The notes under the pieces were generated by a model that was given only the letters and a program-made list of their open reading frames with translations, was not told where the DNA came from and searched no databases. This document shows, in pieces, positions 23,401-34,650 of a stretch of 64,000 nucleotides of DNA. The DNA lies in assembly GCF_050436995.1 (NCBI RefSeq), contig NC_134771.1, positions 4,939,501 to 5,003,500 of the forward strand, given 5' to 3'. A program made the translations under genes and the position numbers. The stretch is from Anticarsia gemmatalis. Its lineage: Eukaryota > Arthropoda > Insecta > Lepidoptera > Erebidae. Every line of letters starts with the position of its first letter. Position 1 is the stretch's first letter.

Positions 23401-26400
23401 CGTCGGAGGGCGGCGCCAACGTGTTCACGGTGTCGTACTTCAGGAGCTCGGCCTTCCTCGCGCAGAGCCCGCAGCTCTACAAGCAGATGGCCATCGCCGC
23501 CGACTTCGATAAGGTACGTCCTGCTTATCTTTATATATATAATTCTTCTGTAAGTGTGTATGTCACTGAACTTCTCTTAAACGACTGGACCGATTTTGAT
23601 GAAATTGTTTGTGGGTGTTCAAGGGGATCTGAGAATGGTTTAGATTATTAAAAAAAGTTTAAAATTTTCAAATTAAAGACGTGTAGACAGGACAACGTCT
23701 GTCGGGTCCGCTAGTAATATATATAAAAATGAAACCCGTTTTCCTTGGTCACGGCACACGCGTGAATGTCTGGACCGATTTTACTAATTCTTTTTGTGTT
23801 CTATTTGTTATTATTAGGAGAAGGTTCTTACGGAAAAAAATGGAAAAAGTCTCTCAGAAATATTGAAAAATAGACATTTAATTTTGCATATATATTTTAA
23901 AAAACCGCGCGTAACGAATGTCAATGTCATTAACAGCCATAGACTATAATAATATTGAAAGAGCATCGTTTGTTCGGAAACGTGGTTACTAAGGCGGTAC
24001 GAAGGTCGTCGGGTCAGCTAGTATACTATAAAATAATGTATGTATGTTTGTAAATTACACGCCAATTTGCTTACCATGTTGGAATCAAATGACCGTATGA
24101 GTTGTCCGATAATATTTATATTTATTTATTATTTGTTAATTTTCCAGGTGTTCACAGTGGGTGCAGTGTTTCGCGCCGAGGACTCGAACACCCATCGCCA
24201 TCTCACCGAGTTCGTGGGGCTTGACCTGGAGATGTCGTTCAAGCATCACTATCATGAAGTGCTCAACACTATAGCTGATACGTTCACTGAAATGTTCAGG
24301 GGACTGAGGGATGAGTGAGTATTTATATGCTTAGTCTTTTTCCAAACTATGTTGGAGTCTTACATGCAGCGACTGTCTTCGGTAAGACTGGTTGTCAGAC
24401 TTTCAAGCTTCTGACTACTGTTAACGACTGTCAAAGATCATAGAAAATGACAGCCGGGACCCACAATTTAACGTGCCTTCCGAAACACGGAGGAACTCGA
24501 TATGTGTTAGATGGTCAGCCATCCACAGAACAACCTCGGCAAGCGTGGCTTAACCTCTGAGATCGATCCGCGCGGCTGTCGTTAACTAAGCCACAAGCTC
24601 CTCTATACACTATCGACTATCGTATAATAATAGAAAAAAGAAAACATCAATTTTGGGCCTTTTTTTAAAAAAGCGGCCTACAAAAAATAATGGCATGTAT
24701 CGCCCATATGCACGATTCCAACTTACATGGCCAGTTTTTATTAATTTCACGACCTCGCACCGATTTTCAGCTATATTCAGACGCACAAAGTTATTTGGCG
24801 TAAAGTATCATTTATTCATCTTTTTTTTTATAACCCATTACTTTCCCACTGCTGAGTAAGGGTCTCCTCCCAAACGAGGGGGAAGGATTAGGCCTTGAGT
24901 CCACCACGCTGGCCAAGTGCGGGTTGGAGACTTTGCATGCCCTTAAACAAATTTTAGGCATGCAAGGTTTCCTCACGATGTTTTCCTTCACCGTTGGAAC
25001 AAGTGATAATTATTTCTAATACACACATCACTTGGAAAAGTCAGTGTTGCCTTGGATTCGAACCTGCAACCACTTGCGTGGGAGGTGTCAACTTAAACCA
25101 CTCGACTATCACTGCTCTATTTCTTGTTCATCATCATTAATATAATTATTTGTTGTAACACAGGTACGCGTCAGAGATAGCGACAGTGGGGCAGCAGTTC
25201 AAGGTGGAGCCCTTCAAGTTCCTGGACCCGCCGCTCAGACTGGAGTTCCCTCAGGCCATACAGATGCTGAAAGAAGCGGGTAACTATATATTAGCTTAGC
25301 CTTCCTTTCAACTATGTTGGAGTCGGCTTCCAGTCTCACCGGATGCAGCTGAATACCAGTATTTTCATGGAGCGACTGTCTATCTGACCTCCACAACACA
25401 GTTACCTGGGTTATAACACGATACCCTTCGGTAAGTCTGGTTGTCAGACTTTCAAGCTTCTGACTACTGTTAACGACTGTCAAAGATTTTCTAAAATGAC
25501 AGCCGGGACCCAGAATTTAACATGCTTTAACGGCACTCGATGTGTATAAGACGGTCACCCATCTACAAAACAACCTCGGCAAGCGTAATTTAACCTCAGA
25601 AATCGATCCGCTATTAAACCATGTTAGCCGATCGACAAAAGTTTGTTTAATTACGTTGTCTATTCTCCAGGACTAAAAGGCCTAACCCCTCCCTCATTAC
25701 GGGAGGAGATCCTTGCCCAGCAGTGGGACATTAATATTGGGTTAAATTTATTATTTTTCAGGAGTGACAGTGGGCGAGGAGGACGACCTCTCGACCCCGG
25801 ACGAGAAGCTGCTCGGCAGACTGGTGCGAGCCAAGTACGACACGGACTTCTACATCCTGGACAAGTACCCGCTCGCCGTCAGACCCTTCTACACCATGCC
25901 TGACCCTAACAACCCGGTGAGTGTACATTTATACATTCATAAGGGCTCCTACACACAGTGCCGGCGGGTTACGCGGCTTGCCGGCCTCATTTGTTTCTAG
26001 TATTCGAGCGATAATGCTGGGCATTGACAGCACATACGGCTTGTGCCGCCGGCGTGTGTATAGTAGCCATTAGACAGGCTATGCCACTTGTAAATAAGTG
26101 CTACTTAGGTTATCGAGTGAAATATTAGTAGATTTTTTTATACATTTGAGTTTGCAAGTTGTCCTAACTAAGGGTTACAAATCAAAAAGTCTGTAAGCTT
26201 TCCTGCCTTAATTACTAAACGTATATTGTCGAAATTTTGTATGAAAACAGTTGGAAACCTAGGCTCATATGGAATGTTTTATCTAAAACATACTTTAAAG
26301 TAGCTAAAATAGGGTATGAAACATTGAACATGTGCGAAACCGCATAAATCAGGTAGTTTTAATGAATATGTTCACTTGTTGTAAGGGTGAACATTTAAAC

Positions 26401-27701
26401 ATCGTGATGAAATCTTGCAAAGAGTTCTTTAAATATTTTAAATATATGTAAATTCCCTGCAATTAGCAAGTGTGATGGTCTGAAGGCCTCATCACTCCCT
26501 CTTTCTGGGGAGAGACTCATGCGCAGCAGTGGGACAGTAGCCAATAAAATGTTAATATATTTTTATGATACTAAATTGTCATGTTAATATTTCCAGCGTG
26601 TGTCAAACTCCTACGACATGTTCATGCGCGGTGAAGAGATACTGTCGGGAGCTCAGAGGATCCACGACCCAGAGTACCTCACTGAGAGGGCCAAACATCA
26701 CGGCATTGGTCAGTATTGTATTATACAACACTATCATTAACTTATTAGTCTTGAGGCTCTGGGTTTGATCCCTGTTTTGGGTGTTATTAAAGTTTGTGGA
26801 GGAACGAGGTGATCATGTTCCTCCAACACAAAGGGAGGATCCTCCGACCAGGCGAGGAGATCATGCCTGGTGGGCCTAGGCTGCCCGACGGTTGTAGTCG
26901 GGAACTTGTATATATATAGTCAGTTGCAGTGCAAACTTCGATAGCGCGATTCAGGACTTGTGACGTCAGTCACACTGCGAAGTTGGTTGTGCGCTCGTGC
27001 CATTAGATGTCGCTGTATGTAGCTATCCGCTACATCACTCCCCCTTTTTCAAAATTTTGTTGGAATGTTTTTAATATTCGGATATTTGTCATCAGGTTTT
27101 CTTTTATAAATGGAGTAACATTATATATTATTATAAATTGTTTATAAATTTGCCTACTTCGGAAATAATGTGATAAAAAGATGCTTTAGTACAAAATAAT
27201 TATGTAATCTTTTATTTCTTACTTTCAGATATTAGCAAGATTGCTGCCTACATCGAATCCTTCAGACTGGGCTGTCCGCCGCACGCAGGTATGTTATTGT
27301 ATCAACATGCAGTCTCGAAAACAATGCTTTTCAAGCTGTATTCTTGAGAATATAAAGCAAATCACTAAAAATAAATTTAACAAAGAGCGTATGAGTGAGT
27401 GTACGTATGATTACGTGTACATGCGTACATGAATGCGAGCGCGCTTGCGTACATGCTGGTTTAAGGATTTTTGTATATTTACATACATGCGTACGCGCGT
27501 AATAGCACGCTTTTTTCCCATAGTTAAAGACAAAGACCAAATAATGTTTTGTATTTATTTGAAATATTAGGCTTAATTTTATTTTTCTTTCTTCCAGGTG
27601 GTGGTATAGGTATGGAGCGAGTCGTGATGCTGTACCTAGGTCTGGACAACATCCGCAAGACGTCCATGTTCCCGCGCGACCCCAAGAGAGTCACCCCCTG
27701 A
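17470..27701 (+). CDS. AspRS: Aspartyl-tRNA synthetase, cytoplasmic (12 exons)
   Basis: Charges tRNA-Asp with aspartate using ATP in the cytosol. Exons 17470-17583, 18376-18541, 18892-19027, 20928-21105, 22625-22769, 23362-23513, 24148-24314, 25164-25279, 25762-25916, 26597-26708, 27229-27288 and 27598-27701 join in phase to 534 residues plus TGA, the usual size for animal AspRS. The N-terminus is a Lys/Ala-rich helix as in eukaryotic AspRS. Exons 2-4 encode the OB-fold anticodon-binding domain. Class II signatures follow: FVEIHTPKIISAASEGGANVF (motif 1 region and aspartate pocket), QSPQLYKQM (~281-289), motif 2 FRAEDSNTHRHLTEF (~305), and motif 3 GGGIGMERVVML (~501-512), ending FPRDPKRVTP as in cytoplasmic enzymes. 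The coding path is intact; introns carry Helitrons, SINEs and a minisatellite. The start codon lies 19 bp inside an exon that begins after a TTTTTACAG acceptor, so a non-coding first exon lies upstream. Confidence 0.97.
17612..17730 (-). repeat. tRNA-derived SINE (T1) 3' fragment
   Basis: Contains the T1 3' body (ATGTCCCACTGCTGGGCAAG, CACCACGCTGGCCAAGTGCG) but no tRNA head. In AspRS intron 1. Confidence 0.6.
18577..18815 (+). repeat. 5S-derived SINE, family A, full length
   Basis: GGCGCATAGCC head, 5S-like core (GGTTAAATATC, ATAGATGGGTGACCGCATAG), body to CTAACCATACGAC. It lies 36 bases after AspRS exon 2. Confidence 0.75.
19543..19777 (+). mobile_element. Non-autonomous Helitron
   Basis: ACTAATATTATAAAGCTGAA near the start, GACGCAAGCGAAGTTCCGCG hairpin region and GTCAGCTAG/T at the end. 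AspRS intron 3. Confidence 0.7.
19830..20548 (+). mobile_element. Non-autonomous Helitron carrying a nested inverted Helitron
   Basis: Outer element of the CTGT-containing subtype (same as 4025-4516), starting A/TCCATACTAAT and ending GTCAGCTAG/T. Its middle is split at ~20138 by a second element in reverse orientation. Confidence 0.75.
20139..20399 (-). mobile_element. Nested Helitron, reverse orientation
   Basis: On the plus strand it runs A/CTAGCTGACCCGCGC ... CTTTATAATTGGTATAGA/T, a reverse copy of the TCTATAC...CTAG element inserted between A and T of the outer Helitron. Confidence 0.75.
20568..20877 (-). repeat. tRNA-derived SINE (T1), full length, reverse
   Basis: Minus strand: GCAGTGATAGCCGAGTGG A-box region, GGTTCGAACCC B-box, body, and tail ending CCCACATTACAGGAGG...CCCAGCAGTGGGACATTAAT. 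It ends ~50 bases before AspRS exon 4. Confidence 0.75.
21156..21712 (+). repeat. 31-bp minisatellite behind a Helitron 5' end
   Basis: TCAATACTAATATTATAAAG (Helitron 5' end) runs into sixteen GGTA[G/C]AATTTTCC units spaced 31 bases (21201 to 21666). Units carry a GACGTC palindrome, often within TGACGTCA, and a CATGG...CCATG dyad. TGACGTCA and CGACGTCA versions largely alternate, giving a 62-base higher-order period. AspRS intron 4. Confidence 0.85.
21919..22190 (+). mobile_element. Non-autonomous Helitron
   Basis: Complete copy TCTATACTAAT...GGTCAGCTAG, inserted between A and T, interrupting an unclassified repeat whose AAAGGATTTTG and GGGGATAAAATA-like words flank it on both sides. Confidence 0.75.
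22329..22542. mobile_element. Mariner-like MITE
   Basis: TTAGTTTGGGGGAAAAGTAT to TTTTTCCCCGACCTAA, flanked by TA. Same family as 9832-10045. It ends 82 bases before AspRS exon 5. Confidence 0.75.
23528..24021 (+). mobile_element. Two abutting Helitron-like remnants
   Basis: The first starts TCTTTATATATATAATTC and ends GGGTCCGCTAG (23714); the second runs from about 23717 to GGGTCAGCTAG (24021). They differ in body from the main family. AspRS intron 6. Confidence 0.55.
24346..24602 (-). repeat. 5S-derived SINE, family B, reverse, internally deleted
   Basis: Tail and body in reverse order ending with CCTCGGCAAGCGTGGCTTAA and GCCACAAGCTCCTC; the CCGGTGAGACTGG part of the tail is missing. AspRS intron 7. 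Confidence 0.65.
24830..25118 (-). repeat. tRNA-derived SINE (T1), reverse
   Basis: Full-length T1 in AspRS intron 7, ending 45 bases before exon 8; A- and B-boxes readable on the minus strand. Confidence 0.7.
25302..25615 (-). repeat. 5S-derived SINE, family B, reverse
   Basis: Near full length in AspRS intron 8, from the CTTTCAACTATGTTGGAGTC tail to the CCTCGGCAAGCGTAATTTAA core. Confidence 0.7.
25668..25746 (+). repeat. tRNA-derived SINE (T1) 3' fragment
   Basis: T1 tail in plus orientation (GGCCTAACCCCTCCCTCATT ... CCCAGCAGTGGGACATTAAT), 16 bases before AspRS exon 9. Confidence 0.6.
25942..26068. mobile_element. Short MITE with GGCTCCTACACAC ends
   Basis: GGCTCCTACACACAGTGCCG at the left and CGCCGGCGTGTGTATAGTAG at the right form imperfect inverted ends rich in CCGGCG. 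AspRS intron 9. Confidence 0.5.
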
Positions 27702-27876
27702 ACTGTTGTTGTAAAATAATATATTATTGTATATTCTATTGCAATATATGCCGTGTTTTAATATTTTGTGCTGTTTTATTTACGAAATAATTTCTAAAAA
27801 ACTGACTAACTTAGGTTTGTATGTTTGTAAAAGTCCCCTCGACACAATTGTATAGATTTTTAAGGTACTGGTTCAC

Positions 27877-28830
27877 CTACTGCACGATAGATGTCGCTAC
27901 AACTTATTGTATTAATTCAGCTACTATACGATAGATGGCGCTAAACTCAAACTACTACCCGAACATTTTAATTACAAGAGACCTCTTTGTAAGTTATGGG
28001 AGCCTGGTACCCAAATGTATTGCCACGCGCTAAACTAAAGACCAACGGTTCACCAATTCGACTTTAACTAATATCATTATGTTAGCACATTACACATTTG
28101 AAATAGGTACCAGGGTAGCATAAATTACGAAGAGGTCTCTCGAAATTAGTATTTTCGTGTCTTAGGTTAAAGTAGAGTTAACAAAGTTTAAGTACCAGGG
28201 TGGCATAAATTACGAAGAGGTCTCTCGAAATTAGTATTTTCGTGTCTTAGGTTAAAGTAGAGTTAACAAAGTTTAAGTACCAGGGTGGCATAAATTACGA
28301 AGAGGTCTTTTGAAATCAGAATGTTCGTCGTAGACAAAGTTAAGTTGTAGTGACATCTGCCGTGCAGTAGCTGAACTAAAGCAGTAGAGATCTCCTTGTA
28401 ATTTATGCCACCCTGGTACTTTAACTGTGTTAACTTTACTTAACCTAATACTCGAACAAACTAATTTCAAGAGACCTCTTCGTTATTTATGCCACCCTGG
28501 TACTTAAACTTTGTTAACTTTACTTTAACCTAAGACAAGAACATACTAATTTCAAGAGACCTCTTCGTTATTTATGCAACCCTGGTACTTATTTAAAATG
28601 TGTATTGTGCTCACATAATGATATTATTTTATAATCGAATTGGTGAACAGTTCTTTAGGCTAGCGCTTGAAATCACGTTTGGGTACCAGGGTCGCAGAAC
28701 TTACGAAGAGGTCTCTTGATATTTGGATGTTCGTAGCGACATCTATCTTGCAGTAGCTGAATTAATACAATAACATATAAAATTGCATTTGAAGTAATTC
28801 AGCTTCTGCTCGACAGATGTCGCATAACTT
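27877..28830. repeat. Multi-arm foldback element downstream of AspRS
   Basis: Three direct copies of an 85-base unit (starts 28106, 28191, 28276; AGTACCAGGGTGGCATAAAT) are followed by about three inverted copies (28386-28600). Outer arms CTGCACGATAGATGTCGC (from 27880) and complement (to 28751) bracket them. Further single inverted units flank both sides. No coding frame. Confidence 0.75.
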
Positions 28831-29452
28831 AAAATTTGTTTACGATACTAATGACAAAAGATCTCTTCGTAAATTATACGAGCCCAGTACTCCAGTGTTG
28901 CCAGTCGCTAAACTCAAAAACGCCTGTAATTCGATTTATTGTTTTAGTAAAAAAATGTCTTTAATACACGGGAAAGGTTTTTATGGAGAAGAAAAAAATG
29001 CAGAGAGATAATTCCTACGGAGAAAAATGAGAAACTGTACATTTATTTTCCGATAAGAATTACGACGGGCGCGGAAAAAGCGATACGGACGCGAGAGAAG
29101 TTACGCATTTCGAGATAACATGCGTGGTGGCGTTATTTCCCGTAACCTATTAGGGTAAAAATAAAAACCAAATAAAAATTATGAATTTGAATTATATTTT
29201 ATTACAATATATAGCAAAGTAAGTCCAATTTCATATTATCACACTTCGCATCTGCGATCACATAACAGTATCCTTAACAACGGGACGGACTGTACCGTCA
29301 AGCATTACCGTCAGTCACGACCGTCAGTCCGGCTTGACGGCCAGTCAGTCACCGGCCCCATTCAACATGATTGCGAACACCAAAAAAATCAAAATTACTT
29401 AAATATATTCCTTAAGACTTACACAAAACCAGCGTTTTTAGTTTTAACACAT

Positions 29453-29645
29453 TAGCCACGTCCTTTACACATACACTGTATCGCACGTTCTTAGTATCGT
29501 ACAGTATAACGCTTGAGTGCGCAGCGCGCTCTGAGAGAGCGATTTTCTTCGCGGACGCGGACAGATGAGCGCGGCGCGTGGTCTTTCCTTTCCCCTTACA
29601 CGCGCGATTGTTGTATCATGCGCGATAGAGTGTGTGTGTAAAGTA
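29453..29645. mobile_element. GC-rich ~190-bp MITE (family G), copy 1
   Basis: Ends CTTTACACATACACTGTATC and GATAGAGTGTGTGTGTAAAG are inverted repeats. The interior has GACAGATGAGCGCGGCGCGT and a C/T-rich run. The same element recurs inside a MITE at 33.13 kb. Confidence 0.6.
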
Positions 29646-31074
29646 AGAAACAAATAATTTTTAAATCATACGAAATGGTCCATCATTTTAAAAATGTTAG
29701 CCTCAATGAAACTTTCGTCGAAATATTCGAGTTGACATCGACATAGTGTTGTGCATAATCGACTAAAGATATCGATAAAATAAACTAATGTACAACCAAC
29801 TAATTGATTTAATTAAATGCATTAATAACGAAAAATTTAAATTAAGTATGCACCTTAAGTATCTCATTGTTTAATTTACACAATTTGTATCCAATACAAA
29901 ATTAAAAGTATGTTTTTAGTAAAATATATTTTACTTATGAATAAAAAGCAACAAAAATAAATTACGTAAGTCGTAAACTGGTTTCGTATCGGATACAAAC
30001 ATTATTGAGACATAGGGAAGACAGACAATAGACTAATTAGTATATAGTGATGTTACTCATATCGATTTAATTTTTATTTGAACAGAACAATATTTTATAC
30101 AATTCATTTGATTTTTCAACAACTTTTTAGGGTCAATTCTCATCTGAAGGAAGATACGTCGGGCGAAGCATATTCTGTATTAATAGTCTTCCCATCAACG
30201 TATCATCAGTTAAATGTGTAAGGTTTAACGTGGTAAATATATTTTTCTGTTCAACTGATAAAACGCGACGCATTTTCTGTCAGTTATGAACCGACTCTTA
30301 CCTTCTTCAGTAGTATTTTTACTTAACTGCGCAACACAAAGGGGTATTATGTGTTTTTTTCGTCTTATATGAGTGTCTTCATATGACAAGATTTTGGTCT
30401 AGTTGTCGTGTATTGTATCTCTCCTCTATATCTCAATGTACAATAACACTTATTTGACATTATAAGTACGAGTTTAGGAACAAAATACAAAGAGGAAGTA
30501 TCATCTCCAGTTCATTTCTGACTGTTTACAATATCATAACAACATTTAAAAAATGTATTTGAGTTTTTAAGTACCTTAGTAAGTTTTAAATTGTATTTAT
30601 TTACTTCAAACAATTAGTATTTAAGTATCATAATACAAAAGCCAAAGGAAGATTATAAATGTGAATATGTTTCTCTCAATAACATCAAAACTGATGAACT
30701 TATTTGGATAAATTTTGACATGATAATAGATTTATACACGCGCTGAATGGTCGCACAATCAATATCTATGTATAATTGTTTAAGTACGAAATTAAAGATG
30801 TTATTAAAAGTCATCCAAAAATCATAATTGTCCTCTTTTTTAAAATTGTAATCAGTCAGAAATCAACAACAATCGGCTACCATCATTCGAGTACTAGTTT
30901 GTTATAGAAAAACGTTTCAAATTACAAAATCTACAGATTTTTCACAAACATTACTGTGTTATAATCATACATACAATTTCTCTTCATATCAATATCTGTT
31001 AAATAAGCACCATTTATATAAAATCTATTAATCAAATAGGCCTTTTAGAATACAATTGATTGCAAATTAAGTAT
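29646..31074. other. AT-rich convergent intergenic region
   Basis: No exon, known repeat or RNA gene could be recognised. Confidence 0.4.
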
Positions 31075-31562
31075 ATATGTTACTGTAAAAGCCCGAACGG
31101 TGGTAAATCCTAAGATTTTCCGGTATAACCTAAGATTTACCAACTCGCAATGGTAAAAGTCCGAACAAGCCAGAGTTTAAAAACTATGTTACGATATATA
31201 AAAAAATCCTCCTTCATAACTATGTTTATAACTATTTCACGGTATAATTATATACTGTAACATAGTTATAAAGACGGAGTTTTGGGCAAAGCGACATGGG
31301 TAGGTTAGGTTAGAAGGCTAAGGTGGGAGCGAGCGAAGCGAAGCTCCCACCTTAGCCTTCGTGGTTATTTTTTTTTAACCACCCAGAAGGAGGAGTCCCG
31401 CGAAGCGGGGCTCCGGCGACATCTCGACATCATCAAGTGAATATAGGTAAAAGTTCGAAATAAAAGAATTGTTCGGACTTTTACCATTGCGAGTTGGTAA
31501 ATCTTAGGTTATACCGGAAAATCTTAGGATTTACCACCGTTCGGGCTTTTACAGTAACATAT
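31075..31562. mobile_element. Element with 93-bp inverted repeats and internal stem-loops
   Basis: Arms 31075-31167 and 31470-31562 are perfectly complementary as read by eye. Inside are two GC-rich hairpins: stem 31313-31330/31343-31360 (18 bp, perfect, 12-base loop) and 31392-31401/31405-31414. No open frame of note. Class unknown. Confidence 0.75.
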
Positions 31563-31947
31563 ACACAGAGAATAACTTTTAAAACTAGCCAACCATGATC
31601 ATACGACTATGAATAAAATAATGATGTTATAATGTATGTGGGCTAAACATTAAGTTTGCTCAACGCTTCGGCGCAAGATAAAGCCACAAGCTGACTGTCT
31701 AAGTAATGACAATATCTTCAAATGTCAAGTAGACAACCCATCTCTGCAGTTAATGTCGATAGTTAAAATATTAGGGCCATTTCAAACGTGCGAACTAAGT
31801 CATGTCATTATATCGGAGTCTCTCGCTCGCACTTACACATAATCACATTCCTATGATTCTTTTGATTATGACGTAGCGAGCACGTTTGTAGTGGCCCATG
31901 TATAATATAACAAGTTATGATGAAGCATGGTTTGCATGTTTTATCCA

Positions 31948-32173
31948 TCCATAGTAATATTATAAATGCGAAAGTCACTCTGTCTGTCTGTCTGCTACTC
32001 AATCACGCCTAAACTTCTGAACCAACCTTGATACCCGAGAAAGGACATAGGCTATATATCATCACGATACGACCAAAAGGAGCAGAGTACCAGTAATTAA
32101 TGTTACAAAAACGAGGAAAAATTTCACTCATTCTCTCTTATTAGACGCAAGCGAAGTTGCGCGGGTCAGCTAG
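31948..32173 (+). mobile_element. Non-autonomous Helitron
   Basis: Starts TCCATAGTAATATTATAAAT with a short CTGT run, ends GACGCAAGCGAAGTTGCGCG then GTCAGCTAG. Confidence 0.7.
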
Positions 32174-33050
32174 TTACAAATAAAGACAGATTGAAAATCA
32201 AATTATTTCCCACACACGTTAATTTAAATAAAGTTAATGTGAATGTGTGTAGTATAATAATAACACAGTAATATTGCTGGCGGCTAATTAAAGCATTACT
32301 TAATAGGAAGTTTGTTTTATTATTATTATTTACATTCATTTATGTTACATACAGTATTTATTGTGGCCATTAGTAGACACTGACAACTATCACTTGGTAT
32401 TCAGGAAACATGGGAATAGACTTTCCCTTCGCACATGGGGTCTTAGCTAAAGATCAAAAATATGTTTTCGGGTGTATTTTACTATACGTCGCGTAAAGGG
32501 AGAATATCCATAAAATTATGTTCTATTTTTGGTCGAAGCAGGCTTCTAAAAATTGTTCCTAAACTTTTTGATACTGGATTCTATCATCATTTGAAGTTGC
32601 TTAACAATTAATTATTTTGTCCAGAATTTAGTAGGGGTTTTTTAATTCCAGTGGTTACTATAACATGAATTTCCAGGGGATGTTTGTTCTTTTAGATTTC
32701 ATGTGGTTTTTCGAAGTTGATAATAAGGATATTATTTTTAGTAAATAACATATTTTAACACCAGAGGGGATACGATTTGTTAAAAAGCCTTATCAAGACG
32801 CTATGAGTATCTAAGACACCAAGTTACAGTTGTCAGCATGTTATTTTCTCATAATTTCGAAAAATATGGTACAATGAAACAGGAATTCGAGAAAGAACTT
32901 AATCCAATAACTTTTATTCGCAATAAACACTTAAAGGTTAATTCGTAAAATTAATTTTTCAAATAAAATTTTATTTATACATTTCTATACATTTTTTTTC
33001 AATTTGAGCTCAATCATTCCTTAAGTACGTCACATTATATAATTGTCTAT
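32174..33050. other. AT-rich intergenic sequence
   Basis: Nothing recognisable. Confidence 0.4.
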
Positions 33051-33355
33051 TTCCCGTTTTCTGAGGGACATTTAGCGGTAGTTTATCTATTTAAACTGTC
33101 ATGTTTATATGAGTTTAAACGCTATTAGCCACCTTTATACACACACTGTAACGCACGTTCTTAGTATCGTACAGTATTACGCGCGGGAAAGCAGCGCACT
33201 CTTCAAGAGCAATTTTCTTCGCGGACTTGACAGATGAGCGCGGCGCGTGGTCTTTCCTTTCCCCTTACACGCGCAATCGTTGTTTCATGCGCGATAGAGT
33301 ACGTGTTTAAATTGGGTTATTGAATAGATAAACTACCGCTAAATGTACCTCAGAA
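33051..33355. mobile_element. Hairpin MITE (family H), copy 4, split by a family-G MITE
   Basis: The left arm ends in GTTTAAACGCTATTAG (~33128) and the right arm resumes at TATTGAATAGATAAACTACC (~33319). Between them is a ~190-base copy of the GC-rich element of 29453-29645 (shares GACAGATGAGCGCGGCGCGT). Confidence 0.7.
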
Positions 33356-34207
33356 ATTCAGTAAGTCAATTTGAAAACCAAAGACAAAAATAACTGATAA
33401 TATTTATGGTCAATTGAGGAGCTTAGAATTAATAGTTTAAATAAAATCACGATATGACAGGCTGAAATTAAAATAACTTGTTTCATACACATACATACAT
33501 TGTCATACATGCCCTTGGGTTACGCACCTGACCTTTGAAAGGGACTTATTACTTAACATTGAAAATCCCTTTAAATTAATATTGTATAGTTTTCACAGTA
33601 GATTATTGAGTAATGTTTATTGTATTTAATAAGTATATAAGCCTCATAACAGAAGATTTTAATTATGTACATATAACTGGGGTGTTTCATACACAGATGG
33701 TATTACGACTGCGAAATTACGGTTGGTACAACTGCATAAATGCTGACTACTTGTTATTAAGTATTAGATAGTTTAACAGACGGAATATGGATAGTTATTT
33801 AAATACTTTATCTATCAGATAAACTGTAATACTAATGTTTTTTTTGTAATTTAATGTTAAATTGCTCATATATTTGTGTTTAATAACTTAGCATTGTTAT
33901 TTATTTCTTTGCAGTTACACTAACTGCATATTTGCAGTCATAATACAATACTATTCACAAGAAATGTTTGTGTGTAACAAAATTTCTTCAAAACAGCTGA
34001 ACATTGGTAGTTAGCACCAAAAAGATAGACGAGTGCCTGCATATTCGAGACATTTTGCTTAAAAATGAACATTTTCAAAAAAAGTTTACTTTAATAATTA
34101 ATATTCACATATTTATACATTTTACGGGGTTTTGTGGTCCACGACCATAGTCCGACAGCTAATAACATGGAATTGAAGCGATCACAATTATTTTTTTTTA
34201 ATAGAAT
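33356..34207. other. AT-rich intergenic sequence
   Basis: No exon or classified repeat seen. Confidence 0.4.
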
Positions 34208-34650
34208 TTTTTATTGGCACTATACACTGGGCGTAATTTTTGCACATAATTCAATTCACGACGACATTATTTCACAAATTTTGCTATATTTTGCACAATT
34301 GTCTTCAGATTTGCACACAATTCGCGCACTATACACACACCGGTCGTTTTTAGCGCGGCTATTCACATTTTCACAGGTATTCACAATTTTTTGTAACATT
34401 TTAAGTGGATATTCACATTTTTAATTATTTAGCACAAAACTTTGCACAGTGATAGTATATTTTACACAATGGTAGTGCATATAACACGACAGTTTGCACA
34501 ATAATCGTACATTTTGCACGAATCTTCACAAAAGTGGTACAATTTGCACGATAACTCGCACAAAAGTCGTCCTTTTTGCACAATCTGAGTACTATTTGCA
34601 CGATTACTTGCGCAATTGTCGTACAATTTGCACGATGGTTTGCACAGCGT
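34208..34650 (-). other. Probable 3' UTR of the ZIP gene with TTTGCAC repeat
   Basis: It runs from the stop codon to an AATAAA on the minus strand (TTTATT at 34210-34215). The plus strand shows eleven copies of TTTGCAC between 34239 and 34645, many followed by AAT or GAT and spaced about 20-50 bases, as in a decayed ~30-bp tandem repeat. In the mRNA these read GTGCAAA. Confidence 0.5.

Noticed and set aside
31309..31320. Telomeric TTAGG repeat
   Set aside because: Only about two units (GGTTAGGTTAG), too short to call telomeric.
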